From Agrobacterium albertimagni AOL15 (GTDB taxonomy: Bacteria; Pseudomonadota; Alphaproteobacteria; Rhizobiales; Rhizobiaceae), in contig NZ_ALJF01000004.1 of assembly GCF_000300855.1 (NCBI RefSeq), positions 124,001 through 188,000 of the forward strand: a stretch of 64,000 bases of DNA, in the 5' to 3' direction. Position numbers and translations under genes: made by a program. The stretch's first letter is position 1; each line of letters begins with the position of its first letter. This document shows, one piece after another, positions 27,373 to 35,407 of the stretch. The notes beneath the pieces were generated by a model. It made no database searches. It was not told the DNA's origin and saw only the letters and a program-made list of their open reading frames with translations.

Positions 27373-27558
27373 GCCAAGCCGAGCCCTGCGCTCACCTTCG
27401 ATGACGCCGTCCAGATCTGGCTCTGCCACTGGACCGGCGAGTTTCAGAACCGGATTGCGGCGCGTCTCGACGTCAATCCGGGCCGCGTGAACGAAGTTCT
27501 CAAGGAACGGAAGTTCATCGGCAGCCGCGAAGCGGCCCTTCAGAAACGCTCAGCATGA
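27361..27558 (+). CDS. Small conserved protein, possible helix-turn-helix
   Basis: A 65-residue protein. ALTFDDAVQIWLCHWTGEFQNRIAARLDVNPGRVNEVLK, in two pieces, reads as four helices with an NRIAARLDVNPGRVNEVL turn like a helix-turn-helix. Small proteins with this sequence are frequent in rhizobia, often several per genome; I know no tested function. Either ATG 27361 (GGAG at 27348) or ATG 27346 could be the start. A perfect palindrome overlaps the start region, which hints at autoregulation if it binds DNA. Confidence 0.55.
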   Translation: MNDNAKPSPALTFDDAVQIWLCHWTGEFQNRIAARLDVNPGRVNEVLKERKFIGSREAALQKRSA

Positions 27559-27620
27559 CGAAGTGAGGTCGCTGCGAAAGCAGCGGCCTTCCTCCTCACG
27601 ATCGAACAAGGATTCTGAAA

Positions 27621-27845
27621 ATGACAAAACGCAATCAACACGTCGTCCCCCATGCCAATGGCTGGGCCGTCAAGGGTGCCGGCTCCAGCCGCGCCACCAA
27701 GGTTGTCGAAACCCAGCGCGAAGCGATCGGCATTGCCCGTGGCATCGCGCAGAACCAGCAGTCGGAAATGCTGATCCATGGAGAAAACGGTCGCATCCGC
27801 GAACGCAATTCCTATGGCAATGATCCGTATCCGCCGAAGGGGTGA
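27621..27845 (+). CDS. DUF2188 domain protein
   Basis: A 74-residue basic protein that matches DUF2188 from end to end: QHVVPHANGWAVKGAGSSRATKVVETQREAI, read in parts, then IARGIAQNQQSEMLIHGENGRIRERNSYG and a final DPYPPKG. The fold is a small beta-alpha unit of unknown role, widespread as a stand-alone protein in soil bacteria. It lies 62 bases after the small helix-turn-helix-like gene on the same strand and is followed by a GC-rich hairpin. Confidence 0.8.
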   Translation: MTKRNQHVVPHANGWAVKGAGSSRATKVVETQREAIGIARGIAQNQQSEMLIHGENGRIRERNSYGNDPYPPKG

Positions 27846-27852
27846 CACCTCC

Positions 27853-27878
27853 GCCGGGGGCGGTTCGCCGCCCTCGGC
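27853..27878 (+). terminator. Hairpin after the DUF2188 gene
   Basis: GCCGGGGGCGG-TTCG-CCGCCCTCGGC, an 11-base-pair stem with one G-T pair and a stable TTCG loop, eight bases after the stop. The T content behind it is modest (CTGCTTTCTC). Confidence 0.6.
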
Positions 27879-27935
27879 ACCTGCTTTCTCATATGCGAAT
27901 TTCGCGCTATAATGGCGCTTCCTCGGAGTTGCGCT

Positions 27936-28166
27936 ATGTCGATCGAAGCCCGCAAAGCCCATGACCTGACCGTCAGTAAAGCCCTTGTTGCCGAAGCTGA
28001 AGCCCTTAGCCTCGACATCACCGGTGCTGCCGAAAAGGGCATCGCGCTTGCCATCAAGGCAGAGAAGGAACGGCGGTGGAAGATCGAAAACGCCGAGGCC
28101 CTCCAGGCATCCAACGACTATGTCGCCAAGCATGGCCTTCCACTCGCGAAATACCGGATGTTCTGA
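27936..28166 (+). CDS. ccdA: CcdA-type antitoxin
   Basis: A 76-residue antitoxin of the CcdA family. The N-terminus (ARKAHDLTVSKALVAEAEAL) is the ribbon-helix-helix half and the C-terminal half (KAEKERRWKIENAEALQASNDYV, read in parts) is the gyrase-toxin-binding tail ending with the family motif HGLPLAKYRMF. It has two bases to the start of ccdB, the standard operon order. The pair would autoregulate at a site just upstream, near 27880-27930. Confidence 0.9.
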   Translation: MSIEARKAHDLTVSKALVAEAEALSLDITGAAEKGIALAIKAEKERRWKIENAEALQASNDYVAKHGLPLAKYRMF

Positions 28167-28168
28167 CC

Positions 28169-28468
28169 ATGACCCGCTTCCACGTTCACCGCATCGGGAA
28201 CGACGGAAGCCTGGCCCTCGACGTGCAATCCAATCTACTCGATGCCCTGACGACCCGCGTGGTCGTGCCACTCGCACCGGTCGGTGACGTTGCGACCCCT
28301 GTTTCGCGCCTGAATGCGCGCCTTGCCATCGATGGCGAGACCTTTGCGATGCTCACCCAGTTCATCACGACGGTCCCCGTCTCGGCCGTCGGCCCCTCGA
28401 TCGCCGATCTCTCCGCCCGCGCCGACGAGATCACCGCCGCCACGGATTTCCTTTTCCAGGGCTTCTGA
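28169..28468 (+). CDS. ccdB: CcdB-type gyrase-poisoning toxin
   Basis: A 99-residue CcdB-family protein: FHVHRIGNDGSLALDVQSNLLDAL then TTRVVVPLAP, RLNARLAIDGETFAM, and the C-terminal LSARADEITAATDFLFQGF, where plasmid CcdB ends W-G-I. The final tryptophan needed for gyrase poisoning by F-plasmid CcdB is replaced by phenylalanine in FLFQGF, so activity could differ. It follows ccdA by two bases. Chromosomal CcdAB modules of this type are common. Confidence 0.9.
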   Translation: MTRFHVHRIGNDGSLALDVQSNLLDALTTRVVVPLAPVGDVATPVSRLNARLAIDGETFAMLTQFITTVPVSAVGPSIADLSARADEITAATDFLFQGF

Positions 28469-28548
28469 GCCCTGCTTGCCCGCCTGCCACAGTCGCGCTA
28501 GCATTCGAATGCAATCATAAGCCGATGGGCAAAGCAGGGGAGACAGGC

Positions 28549-28914
28549 ATGCACAAGTTCAAGATCCTGAAGACCGAAAAGGGCGAGTTCCGCGTCCAGT
28601 TCGTCTACAATGCCGAGATCATGGTCTGGTCGGAAAACTACGCCTCGAAGGCAAGCGCGAAGAACTGCGTCGAGTCGCTGAAGAAAAACGCGCCGGCAGC
28701 CCCTGTCGTCGACCTCACCAAGGAGGAGACCGGCAGCGGCTATCGCTTCGAGATCGACGAAGCCAAGAACGGCGAAACCTTCGTCCGCTTCCGCGCCGCC
28801 AATGGCGAGATCATGGTGCGCTCGGAAACCTACAAGTCGAAGTCGAGCGCCAAGAACTGCATCGAGTCGATCCAGAAGCGGGTGGCGGAGGCTGCGGTCG
28901 AAGAGGTGGAGTGA
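28549..28914 (+). CDS. DUF1508 (YegP-type) tandem-repeat protein
   Basis: A 121-residue protein with two tandem DUF1508 repeats: residues about 1-48 (FKILKTEKGEFRVQF, SKASAKNCVESLK) and about 65-112 (FEIDEAKNGETFVRF, SKSSAKNCIESIQ). The repeated A-K-N-C-x-E-S-I/L signature is typical. Family members form small swapped beta-sheet dimers; function is unknown, and related genes are stress-induced in some bacteria. The ATG at 28549 has AGGGGAGAC upstream. Confidence 0.85.
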   Translation: MHKFKILKTEKGEFRVQFVYNAEIMVWSENYASKASAKNCVESLKKNAPAAPVVDLTKEETGSGYRFEIDEAKNGETFVRFRAANGEIMVRSETYKSKSSAKNCIESIQKRVAEAAVEEVE

Positions 28915-28927
28915 GCGCTTGCGGCTC

Positions 28928-29130
28928 CCCTCCCCCATGCGGGGGAGGACGGAAAATCGAAGGCTTAGGCCAGCGCAAGCGGCCTAAACTTCAGATTTTC
29001 CTGGAGAGGGGCACAGTGCCGTTGGCACTGACATCACCGAGCCCCTCTCTTGCGATTTCAGATGTTTAGCCGTGGCTTGCGCCACGACTAATTCATCGAA
29101 ATCGCTTTCTCCCCCGCAAGGGGGAGATGG
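28928..29130. repeat. Palindromic mosaic repeat, copy 1 of the type-A element
   Basis: About 200 bases, with ends built from CTCCCCC...GGGGGAG hairpins facing each other. The inner segment ACGGAAAATCGAAGGCTT and following AGCGCAAGC and CTAAACTTCAGATTTTCC blocks recur at 30028-30080. This looks like a mobile-type intergenic mosaic element of rhizobia. Confidence 0.7.
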
Positions 29131-29883
29131 CCCCCGCGCAAGCCGCCAAAACCCCCTCAATTCCCGCAGTGCGAGGGGGATGAGTTTGAGAAAATCCCGA
29201 GCAAAATCAAACCCCGACATGTTTTTTCATCCCCGCCCATTTCCACCCCCTTACCCTAGTCCCCGTCCCGCCCTCGGATACACCTGACGATGCGATGTCA
29301 GACGAGGCGGGGCCGGCGCCGGGGCTAAGTGCTGTCGCAGGCACAAATCCCCGGCCCGCTGCAACGGTCTCCCTCCGGACGAGGGGCTGGTAACGAAGGT
29401 GACGGGGTCGGATGCCCAGGTCACCGGATACCCCGATCGGAAGGACGTGCCTTAGAGGCACACAGACAAGGCGCCCACGCCGTCGCGAACATACCAGACG
29501 GCGGGGCGAAACAAACGGCGGGGATGCGGGCCAAGTCGCGAATGATCAAAGCCCCATCCCCCGGGCGAGGGTCCCGGTCGGATTGGTGCACCATCCGGCG
29601 GGAACCTCCCAGGCCACCGGCCAGGCTGAAGCGTCATCTCACGGTGATGCCAAAGCCGGACCCGCGCCCGGTCATTCCTCGGGAGAAATCCCGAGGACCG
29701 TCGCCGCCTTGCCAGAGAGACGCATGCAGCGGGAATAGACGCCGAACGAGGCGCCGGAAGGAGCCACATAAACTACTTAGACAGGTTGCTTCTGGCGCCT
29801 CGTCCGAGACAATCATGAACCCACCCGGAGGGAGCAATCCTGACCGGTGGCGAAGCTTGGGGTTTTTGACATTGATAGATCAC
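29131..29883. other. Non-coding stretch between repeats, GC-rich
   Basis: No convincing gene. Several overlapping open frames exist on both strands at 29329-29895, but they are arginine- and proline-rich shadows with no family match or ribosome site. The part from about 29540 to 29810 contains strong hairpins and is listed separately as a candidate RNA. The rest (29131-29300) shows nothing recognisable. Confidence 0.4.
29540..29810. ncRNA. Candidate structured RNA (strand not fixed)
   Basis: Two hairpins stand out: CCTCGGGA-GAAA-TCCCGAGG (29677-29696), a perfect stem capped by a GNRA tetraloop on the plus strand, and ACGAGGCGCCGGAAG paired over about 30 bases to CTTCTGGCGCCTCGT near 29746-29803. 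TGGTGCACCA and other short complements lie nearby. It does not match RNase P RNA, tmRNA, 6S or SRP RNA as far as I can recall their conserved parts. Confidence 0.3.
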
Positions 29884-29982
29884 CCCTCATCCTGAGGTGC
29901 CTGGCCTGCCCGACCTCGAAGGGCGAGGCCACCTAGGGATGCTTCGAGGCCCTCGCCTTGCAACGGCACCTCAGCATGAGGG
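29884..29982. repeat. Palindromic intergenic repeat, type B
   Basis: A 99-base imperfect palindrome beginning CCCTCATCCTGAGGTGCC and ending GGCACCTCAGCATGAGGG, with inner CTCGAAGGGCGAGGCC and GCTTCGAGGCCCTCGCC arms. This form is typical of the palindromic repeats scattered between genes of Rhizobiales. Confidence 0.75.
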
Positions 29983-30004
29983 AGCCGAAGCGCCTGCGGG
30001 GTCC

Positions 30005-30283
30005 CATCTCCCCCTTTGCGGGGGAGAACGGAAAATCGAAGGCTTAGGCGAGCGCAAGCCGTCTAAACTTCAGATTTTCCAAGAGAGGGGCAAAGTTCCA
30101 TGGGCGCAGGCCTCACCAAGCCCCCCTCTGGCGAAATCTGAGGTTTGGCCCTGATCGGGCCAATTCCTCTCACAGCCTTCGCGGGCGTCGCGCTCAGGCC
30201 TCCGTTCGCTGAAATCGATTCACTGGATCGATTTCTGGCCTTCGGCCACCGCTCCGAAGTCTCCCCCGCAAGGGGGGAGATGG
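30005..30283. repeat. Palindromic mosaic repeat, copy 2 of the type-A element
   Basis: About 280 bases, opening with ATCTCCCCCTTTGCGGGGGAGA and closing with TCTCCCCCGCAAGGGGGGAGAT, in inverted orientation. It shares near-identical first 75 bases with copy 1 but has a longer middle. It lies just outside the end of the CRTAC1 gene. Confidence 0.7.
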
Positions 30284-30289
30284 GTGCCC

Positions 30290-31927
30290 TCACAACCCCT
30301 CACCCGGCTTCCACGCTCTCGGCGCCACACCGCGCTCGACCACATAAAACCTGTCCGCCGCCACCTTCTGCCAATCCCCAATATCGCCATCCGGCCAAAG
30401 CACGCGGATCTCGGTTTCACCCAGTTCCCCCAAGCCGACATGATGCCAACCGGTCTTGCCGCCCGCATGGCCACCGCCGATCGTTACCTCGCGACGCTGG
30501 ATGACGTCCCCGGTCTTCACCTCGATCCAGGCGCCGACCGCATCGCGGTTCGAGCCGCCCTGCCGGAGCGCAACCTGCAGGAAGCGGCCCGGCGTTTCCG
30601 TCATGTTGCGCCAGATCTCCACGGGCGCGCCCTGGTTGACGACGAGGAGATCGACCAAGCCATCGAGATTGAAATCGACAAGCGCGCCACCCCGTCCCTT
30701 GGCCATGGAGGCGATGCCAGCCTTGTCGCCCAATTCGCTGAACTTGCCGTCCTTGCCCTGAACGAGCAGGTTGTTGGGATCTTTCTCGGCGAAATCGGGC
30801 ATCTCCGCGACATTGCCCTTGGCAACGAAAAGATCGGTGCGGCCGTCATTGTTGACGTCCTCGAAATCCGTGTGCCAGGCGGTCGAGGGGCGGATTTCGC
30901 CCCCGACATAGGGCCGGTGCGCTGTGGCCCCCTTGGCAAACGCAACGTCGTTGTAGGAGGGCTTCGGCTTGCCATCGACGGGGATTTCGGCCAGTTTCTG
31001 CAGCTTGTTGTCAGCCATGCTGGTGAGGAAATATTCCGGGTAACCGTCGAAATCGAGGTCGTGGCCGGCAATGCCCATGCCCCAGATGCGCAGATATTTC
31101 CACCCTTCCTCCTGGGTATACAGCCGCGGCGCCTCACCCGGCTCGACATGCCACATCTGCTCCTGGCCGCCCTTGTAATATTCGCGGTCGTTGGAGACGC
31201 GTAGCGACGGCGTGCCGGAACGGTTCCAGTCGGTGAAGAGGATCGACAGCGGGCAAAAGGACGGATTGAGCGCGAGCGGCGGGGCGAAGCGGCGCTCGGT
31301 CGCGGAGACGGGGCGGTGCAGCCAGTTGTCGGTGCAGGAACCCCAGGGCTCGAAGTCCTCGAAACGGTCGATGTAATTGCCGATAGCGAGCGTCGGCCAG
31401 ATGTTGCCGCGCTCCCAGGTGGCGGAGAAAGCTGTAGACCAGGCATCACCACCATCGAATCCCCAGGCTTCATTGGCGCGCTCGAATCGGCATTCGCCCA
31501 GGCCTCGCATGACGACATTTTCGCCGGAGCGCAGGAGGACGACGTCCTGCTGCCCGTCACCGTCGATATCGAGCGGATAGGCGCCGATCACCTTGTCGAG
31601 TTCGAGGCCTGACGGTTTTTCCTCGAATTTCATCGGGCCGCCCGGCGTACTGCGGTTGAGGTAGAATTTCGCCTTGTCCTCGCCGCCGGAAAGCACAAGG
31701 TCGGGAAATCCGTCGGCATTGCAGTCGAAACTGCCGGCGCCGCCGCCGACCATGAATTCCCAGTCGCCGCGATAGGTGCTGGTGATGCCGCTGGAGGCGG
31801 TTTCGTCGGTGAAGCGGGGTACGAGAGGGCCGCCATTGGCAAGCGCTGTGCCGGCTTGCAGCGCGGCCAACAGGACGGCCGCAAGAGCGGTTCGGCAATG
31901 GTGCGAGGCGATGGCTTCGGCCGTCAT
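30290..31927 (-). CDS. CRTAC1-family FG-GAP/VCBS repeat protein, secreted
   Basis: A 545-residue exported protein. A signal peptide (hydrophobic ALAAVLLAALQAGTALA, to about 31) precedes FG-GAP/VCBS-type beta-propeller repeats with calcium-binding D-x-D/N-x-D/N-G loops such as DCNADGFPDLV, DIDGDGQQDVV, DLDFDGYPEY, DVNNDGRTDLF and DFNLDGLVDLL. The C-terminus carries the UnbV/ASPIC domain (GRFLQVALRQGGSNRDAVGAWIEV, RREVTIGGGH). Such CRTAC1 proteins are secreted, calcium-binding and often adhesive. Its start overlaps the end of the haloperoxidase gene by four bases, so both are one operon. Confidence 0.9.
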   Translation of the reverse strand: MTAEAIASHHCRTALAAVLLAALQAGTALANGGPLVPRFTDETASSGITSTYRGDWEFMVGGGAGSFDCNADGFPDLVLSGGEDKAKFYLNRSTPGGPMKFEEKPSGLELDKVIGAYPLDIDGDGQQDVVLLRSGENVVMRGLGECRFERANEAWGFDGGDAWSTAFSATWERGNIWPTLAIGNYIDRFEDFEPWGSCTDNWLHRPVSATERRFAPPLALNPSFCPLSILFTDWNRSGTPSLRVSNDREYYKGGQEQMWHVEPGEAPRLYTQEEGWKYLRIWGMGIAGHDLDFDGYPEYFLTSMADNKLQKLAEIPVDGKPKPSYNDVAFAKGATAHRPYVGGEIRPSTAWHTDFEDVNNDGRTDLFVAKGNVAEMPDFAEKDPNNLLVQGKDGKFSELGDKAGIASMAKGRGGALVDFNLDGLVDLLVVNQGAPVEIWRNMTETPGRFLQVALRQGGSNRDAVGAWIEVKTGDVIQRREVTIGGGHAGGKTGWHHVGLGELGETEIRVLWPDGDIGDWQKVAADRFYVVERGVAPRAWKPGEGL

Positions 31928-33237
31928 CCGCGCGTCCTCAGGGCAACCGCCTTTTCGCCGATGCAGCGGCCCTGGTCGAGGCCGCGATCGATCGCGGCGC
32001 GGAAATGAATGCCGCCATAGAGGCGGGAGACACCGGCTTCTTCTGCCGCACCCCAGAAGCTCTTGAAGCTCCGGTTGGGCAGCTTGTCCTTTTCATGCGT
32101 GTTGTCGGTGAAGGCGAAGTTCTCGCCGAAGAAGGCCGTCAGCACGGTGGCTGCCGCACCCGACTGGGTGGAATGGCCGCTCGGATATTCCGGGAAGGGC
32201 GGCGTGATCAGGATCGGCTCCCATTTGGGGTCGATGACACGCTTGATATAGGTGACCGGGCGCAGGAGATCGTATTCGAACTTGGAATGCCAGCAGCCGA
32301 TGAAGGCGTCGGCGAGCGTGATACCAAGGCGGGCGAGAAGGTCGGCATGTTCGGCGGCACTGGCTTTGCGCTCGTCGAGCACCTTCAGGCCGATGACGAT
32401 CCAGTGGCCGGGCGGGGTCGGCGAGAGCATCGGGTCATCCGACCAGAAGCGGGCGATGGCGCGCTGTTCGGGCGACAGGTTCTTGACGGTCTCATAGACT
32501 TCAAAGGCTTCCTGATAGAAATCCGAGCCCTTTACCTCGCTATAGGCAGGCGGTGCTGGCAGGGGGCAACCATTGCCCGTCTGCATCGCGAAGGGACGGT
32601 TCTCGCCCCATTTGGGCAGGAGAGGCAGTTGCTGCTGGTTGATCAGGCTGGTCGGCACCCAGCTGTCCTTGTTGTCCCCCAGCGTGAATTCCAGGGGAAA
32701 GCCCATGTTCTCGACCTTGGCGCCGCCGTCCTCCAGGGACCAGGCGAGGATATGCGCCGTAATGCTTTCTCCATAGGCCTGGCTGCGGGCGACAAGATCG
32801 GGGGCAAGACCGGTGGACACTTCGGACGAGAGCTTTTCGGTCATGCGCTTCAACGCGCGCTGACCGGTCGGACCGGTATTGCCGAAGAATTCGCGCGCGG
32901 CGGATGACAGGGCGGCCTGCATGACGACGGCCTCGTCATAGGCGATTCCGGCCTGGCGCGGCGGCACGGGGTCAAGGCCGTTCACCTGACCGGCAAGCGA
33001 GGTCATGGTGGTGTCGCCCGAAGCGAGCGCCTCATAGGCGGTCACCCCGAGATAGGCGAAGGCGCGGCTCGCGACCGGCGGCGAATAGCTCGGCGTGTGG
33101 CGGACGAGTTCGAGGATGAGGCGATACCAGTCGCGCATCACCTTGTCGGCGCCCACTGGAGATGCCTGGACCGGCTGGACCGCAAGCGCCAGAATGATGA
33201 AGCAGAGCGCCATCAAACGCTTCCCCACTGCCTTCAT
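31924..33237 (-). CDS. Vanadium-dependent haloperoxidase / PAP2-type secreted enzyme
   Basis: A 437-residue protein with a signal peptide (ALCFIILALAVQPVQA, to about 25). The C-terminal half has the PAP2/vanadate-binding set: KFEYDLLRPVTYIKR (Lys and Arg), PEYPSGHSTQSG (Ser-Gly-His) and GVSRLYGGIHFRAAID (Arg and His). It therefore either binds vanadate and oxidises halides with peroxide, or acts as an acid phosphatase; the surrounding sequence favours the haloperoxidase-related group found beside CRTAC1 proteins. It is the first gene of a two-gene operon with the CRTAC1 gene, both products being exported. Confidence 0.85.
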   Translation of the reverse strand: MKAVGKRLMALCFIILALAVQPVQASPVGADKVMRDWYRLILELVRHTPSYSPPVASRAFAYLGVTAYEALASGDTTMTSLAGQVNGLDPVPPRQAGIAYDEAVVMQAALSSAAREFFGNTGPTGQRALKRMTEKLSSEVSTGLAPDLVARSQAYGESITAHILAWSLEDGGAKVENMGFPLEFTLGDNKDSWVPTSLINQQQLPLLPKWGENRPFAMQTGNGCPLPAPPAYSEVKGSDFYQEAFEVYETVKNLSPEQRAIARFWSDDPMLSPTPPGHWIVIGLKVLDERKASAAEHADLLARLGITLADAFIGCWHSKFEYDLLRPVTYIKRVIDPKWEPILITPPFPEYPSGHSTQSGAAATVLTAFFGENFAFTDNTHEKDKLPNRSFKSFWGAAEEAGVSRLYGGIHFRAAIDRGLDQGRCIGEKAVALRTRG

Positions 33238-33335
33238 GTCCCCCTCCCACAGGTTTCTGAAGCGATCTCAATCGATTGAATATGGATTAAGCACGGGGGC
33301 GAATGGCTCGCAAGAGGGCGGAGGATGTCGGGGGA

Positions 33336-33929
33336 TCAAATCCAGCCGATGGCGCGGCCAGCAAGACTCAAGGCAAAGGCCACGAGGCAGCTTGCGGCGA
33401 CACGCCCGAAGAGCAAGGGGTTGGTGGTGGCCAGCCGCCGGAGGATGGCGGCGCCGGCGCTCAGCCAGCAGGCGGCGACGATGACGACGAGCAGCGAAAA
33501 GACGGCGAGATAGGGGAGCGGCTGGAGCAATTCATCCAGCGAACCCCTGCCGGCTGCGGGAATGAGGGCGAGCCCGATGATCAAGGCCTTGGGGTTGAGC
33601 ACCGTGGTGGCGTAGACGGCAGCCACCGTCGTTCCACCCTGCGCATTGGCCGAGGGCGGACGCATCCAGAGCCGGGCGGCGAGCAGCAAGACCCAGAGGG
33701 TCGAGGCGAGCTTGATGCCAAGGGCTGCAGCCGGCTGATCAATGAGCAGTGGCGCGGCCAAGAAGACAAGCGGAACGATGGCCGTGAGATAGCCGGCGCA
33801 TTCGGCACCGATCAGCGGCAGCGAGGCCTTGATGCCGCGCGTGGCGCCTGAAACGGCAAGTAGGGTATTCGTCGGCCCCGGTGTCAGCAGAAGGAGCAGG
33901 ACGGCAAAGGCAAAGGCGGACAGGGACAA
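33336..33929 (-). CDS. LysE family translocator
   Basis: A 197-residue membrane protein with six hydrophobic segments and the LysE/RhtB signature LLLTPGPTNTLLAVSGATRG at the N-terminus (about 12-31). These exporters remove amino acids such as lysine, threonine or homoserine lactone. No dedicated regulator is next to it. A TTGA-N6-TCAA site lies 54 bases upstream of the start. Confidence 0.85.
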   Translation of the reverse strand: MSLSAFAFAVLLLLLTPGPTNTLLAVSGATRGIKASLPLIGAECAGYLTAIVPLVFLAAPLLIDQPAAALGIKLASTLWVLLLAARLWMRPPSANAQGGTTVAAVYATTVLNPKALIIGLALIPAAGRGSLDELLQPLPYLAVFSLLVVIVAACWLSAGAAILRRLATTNPLLFGRVAASCLVAFALSLAGRAIGWI

Positions 33930-33982
33930 GGCAGAACTCCGATCAGTGAAGTCGGAGATAGCAGGTCGGAAGTTCCGGCGGC

Positions 33983-33996
33983 TTGATGTCGGTCAA
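33983..33996. promoter_or_regulatory. FNR/FixK-like site TTGAT-N4-GTCAA
   Basis: TTGA-TGTCGG-TCAA with one mismatch to TTGAT-N4-ATCAA, 54-67 bases before the LysE gene start. A Crp/Fnr-family regulator is encoded at 54480-55169 in this window, but no link is shown. A chance match is possible. Confidence 0.25.
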
Positions 33997-34039
33997 ACCC
34001 GGGCACGACGCACGGATGCGCGTGAGACGGGGGACCCGT

Positions 34040-34744
34040 TCATGACGGTCGGATCTGCCGGACCCAGGCATGGGCGAGCGCCAGCCCGGCTTGATCGGAG
34101 AGCTGCCCGTCGGTCGGTTCGATCTCAGGATGGCGGTCGAGCCAGCCCGGCTCCTTGCGCTCGATGACCTCTGGGAAATGCGTCATCCAATTGCGCACGA
34201 CGTCTCGATTGGCCTCGAAATGGAACTGGAAACCATAGGCCGCGCGGCCGATACGGAAGGCCTGGTGACGAGCGGCTTCGTTTTCCGCCAGATGGGCAGC
34301 GCCTTCTGGCAAGGTGAAGGTGTCGTCGTGCCATTGGAAGGACAGGAAACGGTCGGGGAGGACCGACAGCACCGGATCGGCTTTGCCGGCCTCGGTGCGG
34401 CCAATGCTGCGCCAGCCGAATTCGGGGGCGGCACCGATCAGATTGTCGCCACCATAGGCGCGGGCGAGCAACTGGCTGCCGAGACAGATGCCGAGCACGG
34501 CCTTGTCGCTGTCGCCGAAGCGGCGCATCAGGCTTACGAGTTCCGGGAGATAGGGATGCTTCTCGTCGTCGCGGGCATTCTGCTCACCACCGAACACCAC
34601 CAGAGCGTCGAAGGCATCGAGGTCCGGCAGTGGTTCGCGGGCATAGGCTCGGATGGTGGCGGTTTTCGCGCCCGCCTCTGATAGCGCAATGCCGACCTGA
34701 CCGACTTCGGTGACGCGGGTGTTTTCGACGATGGCAACGCGCAT
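34040..34744 (-). CDS. Class I glutamine amidotransferase-like protein
   Basis: A 234-residue GATase1 domain without a synthase partner. The triad is visible: Cys in LGICLGSQLLA (about residue 85) and His-Glu in FQFHFEAN (about 170-173). It begins with MRVAIVENTRVTEVGQ, close to stand-alone GMP-synthase-like amidotransferases that are found beside genes for polyamine or gamma-glutamyl metabolism; the substrate is not shown. ATG 34744 was chosen over upstream frame extension because homology starts there. It ends 99 bases beyond the DoxX stop, on the same strand. Confidence 0.82.
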   Translation of the reverse strand: MRVAIVENTRVTEVGQVGIALSEAGAKTATIRAYAREPLPDLDAFDALVVFGGEQNARDDEKHPYLPELVSLMRRFGDSDKAVLGICLGSQLLARAYGGDNLIGAAPEFGWRSIGRTEAGKADPVLSVLPDRFLSFQWHDDTFTLPEGAAHLAENEAARHQAFRIGRAAYGFQFHFEANRDVVRNWMTHFPEVIERKEPGWLDRHPEIEPTDGQLSDQAGLALAHAWVRQIRPS

Positions 34745-34842
34745 GGGGAATCGGATCTCGTGGGTGGTTGCCCTCAGAGAAAGCATGCGGATGCGAATGT
34801 CGCAAGACGGAAGGGCGCCGCAAGCAGCGCCCTTCCGGGACC

Positions 34843-35283
34843 TCAGAAGGTTTTCTTCAGACGGGCGTCGACAGAGTGGCGGTTGCCGCCACGGATGACG
34901 AAATAGAACGTCATCGCCGCCCAAAGCAGCGATTTTTCAGCCCCGGAGAAGCCCTGATCCAGCTGGATCCAATGGAAATAGACCGTAACCAGCAGGACGA
35001 TCGTTGCGGCAAAGGCTGCCGGGCGGGTGAGGAGACCGATTGCGAGCAGGATGCCGCCGAAGAATTCGGTGATCGCCAGAAGCGGCGACCAGAAGACGCC
35101 GGGATAGAAGCCGAGGCCCTCGACCATCTGGACGGCGCCGAAGGGATCGACGATCTTCCCGGCGCCATGGATGACCAGGAAGCCACCGGCCACCAGACGC
35201 AGCAGGGTTTCGACCCCTTCGTGACCGGAGCGATAGACGGGGGCAAGGGCAGGAACAAAAAGACGGTTCGGTTCAATGGACAT
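34843..35283 (-). CDS. DoxX family membrane protein
   Basis: A 146-residue inner-membrane protein with four hydrophobic helices and the DoxX pattern: LLRLVAGGFLVIHGAGKI in TM1, GFYPGVFWSPLLAITEFFGGILLAIGLLTRPAA (in parts) for TM2-3 and a C-terminal FYFVIRGGNRHSVDARL tail. GGAG seven bases before ATG 35283 fixes the start. DoxX proteins are quinol-associated subunits or detoxifying membrane partners in thiosulfate and redox stress metabolism; this one is a stand-alone type. Confidence 0.85.
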   Translation of the reverse strand: MSIEPNRLFVPALAPVYRSGHEGVETLLRLVAGGFLVIHGAGKIVDPFGAVQMVEGLGFYPGVFWSPLLAITEFFGGILLAIGLLTRPAAFAATIVLLVTVYFHWIQLDQGFSGAEKSLLWAAMTFYFVIRGGNRHSVDARLKKTF

Positions 35284-35407
35284 GAACAAACTCCAAAAAA
35301 GACAATAACCTGCGCGTCATGGCCGAAGCTTGGCTGCGTGGCAATTGGACGCACGCAGAAAAGTTGATTAGTTGGGTTAACTTATCCGTGAAGTGAGGAA
35401 TAAGCCG

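Noticed and set aside
29240..29860. RNase P RNA or tmRNA
   Set aside because: The conserved GAGGAAAGTCC core of RNase P and a tag-peptide reading frame of tmRNA are not found on either strand.
28915..30289. CRISPR array
   Set aside because: The repeats are two or three unequal palindromic elements, not regular short repeats with spacers, and no cas genes are present.
35396..35403. GGAATAA before the SelW-like gene
   Set aside because: It overlaps the ribosome site and no CGT follows at 14 bases.
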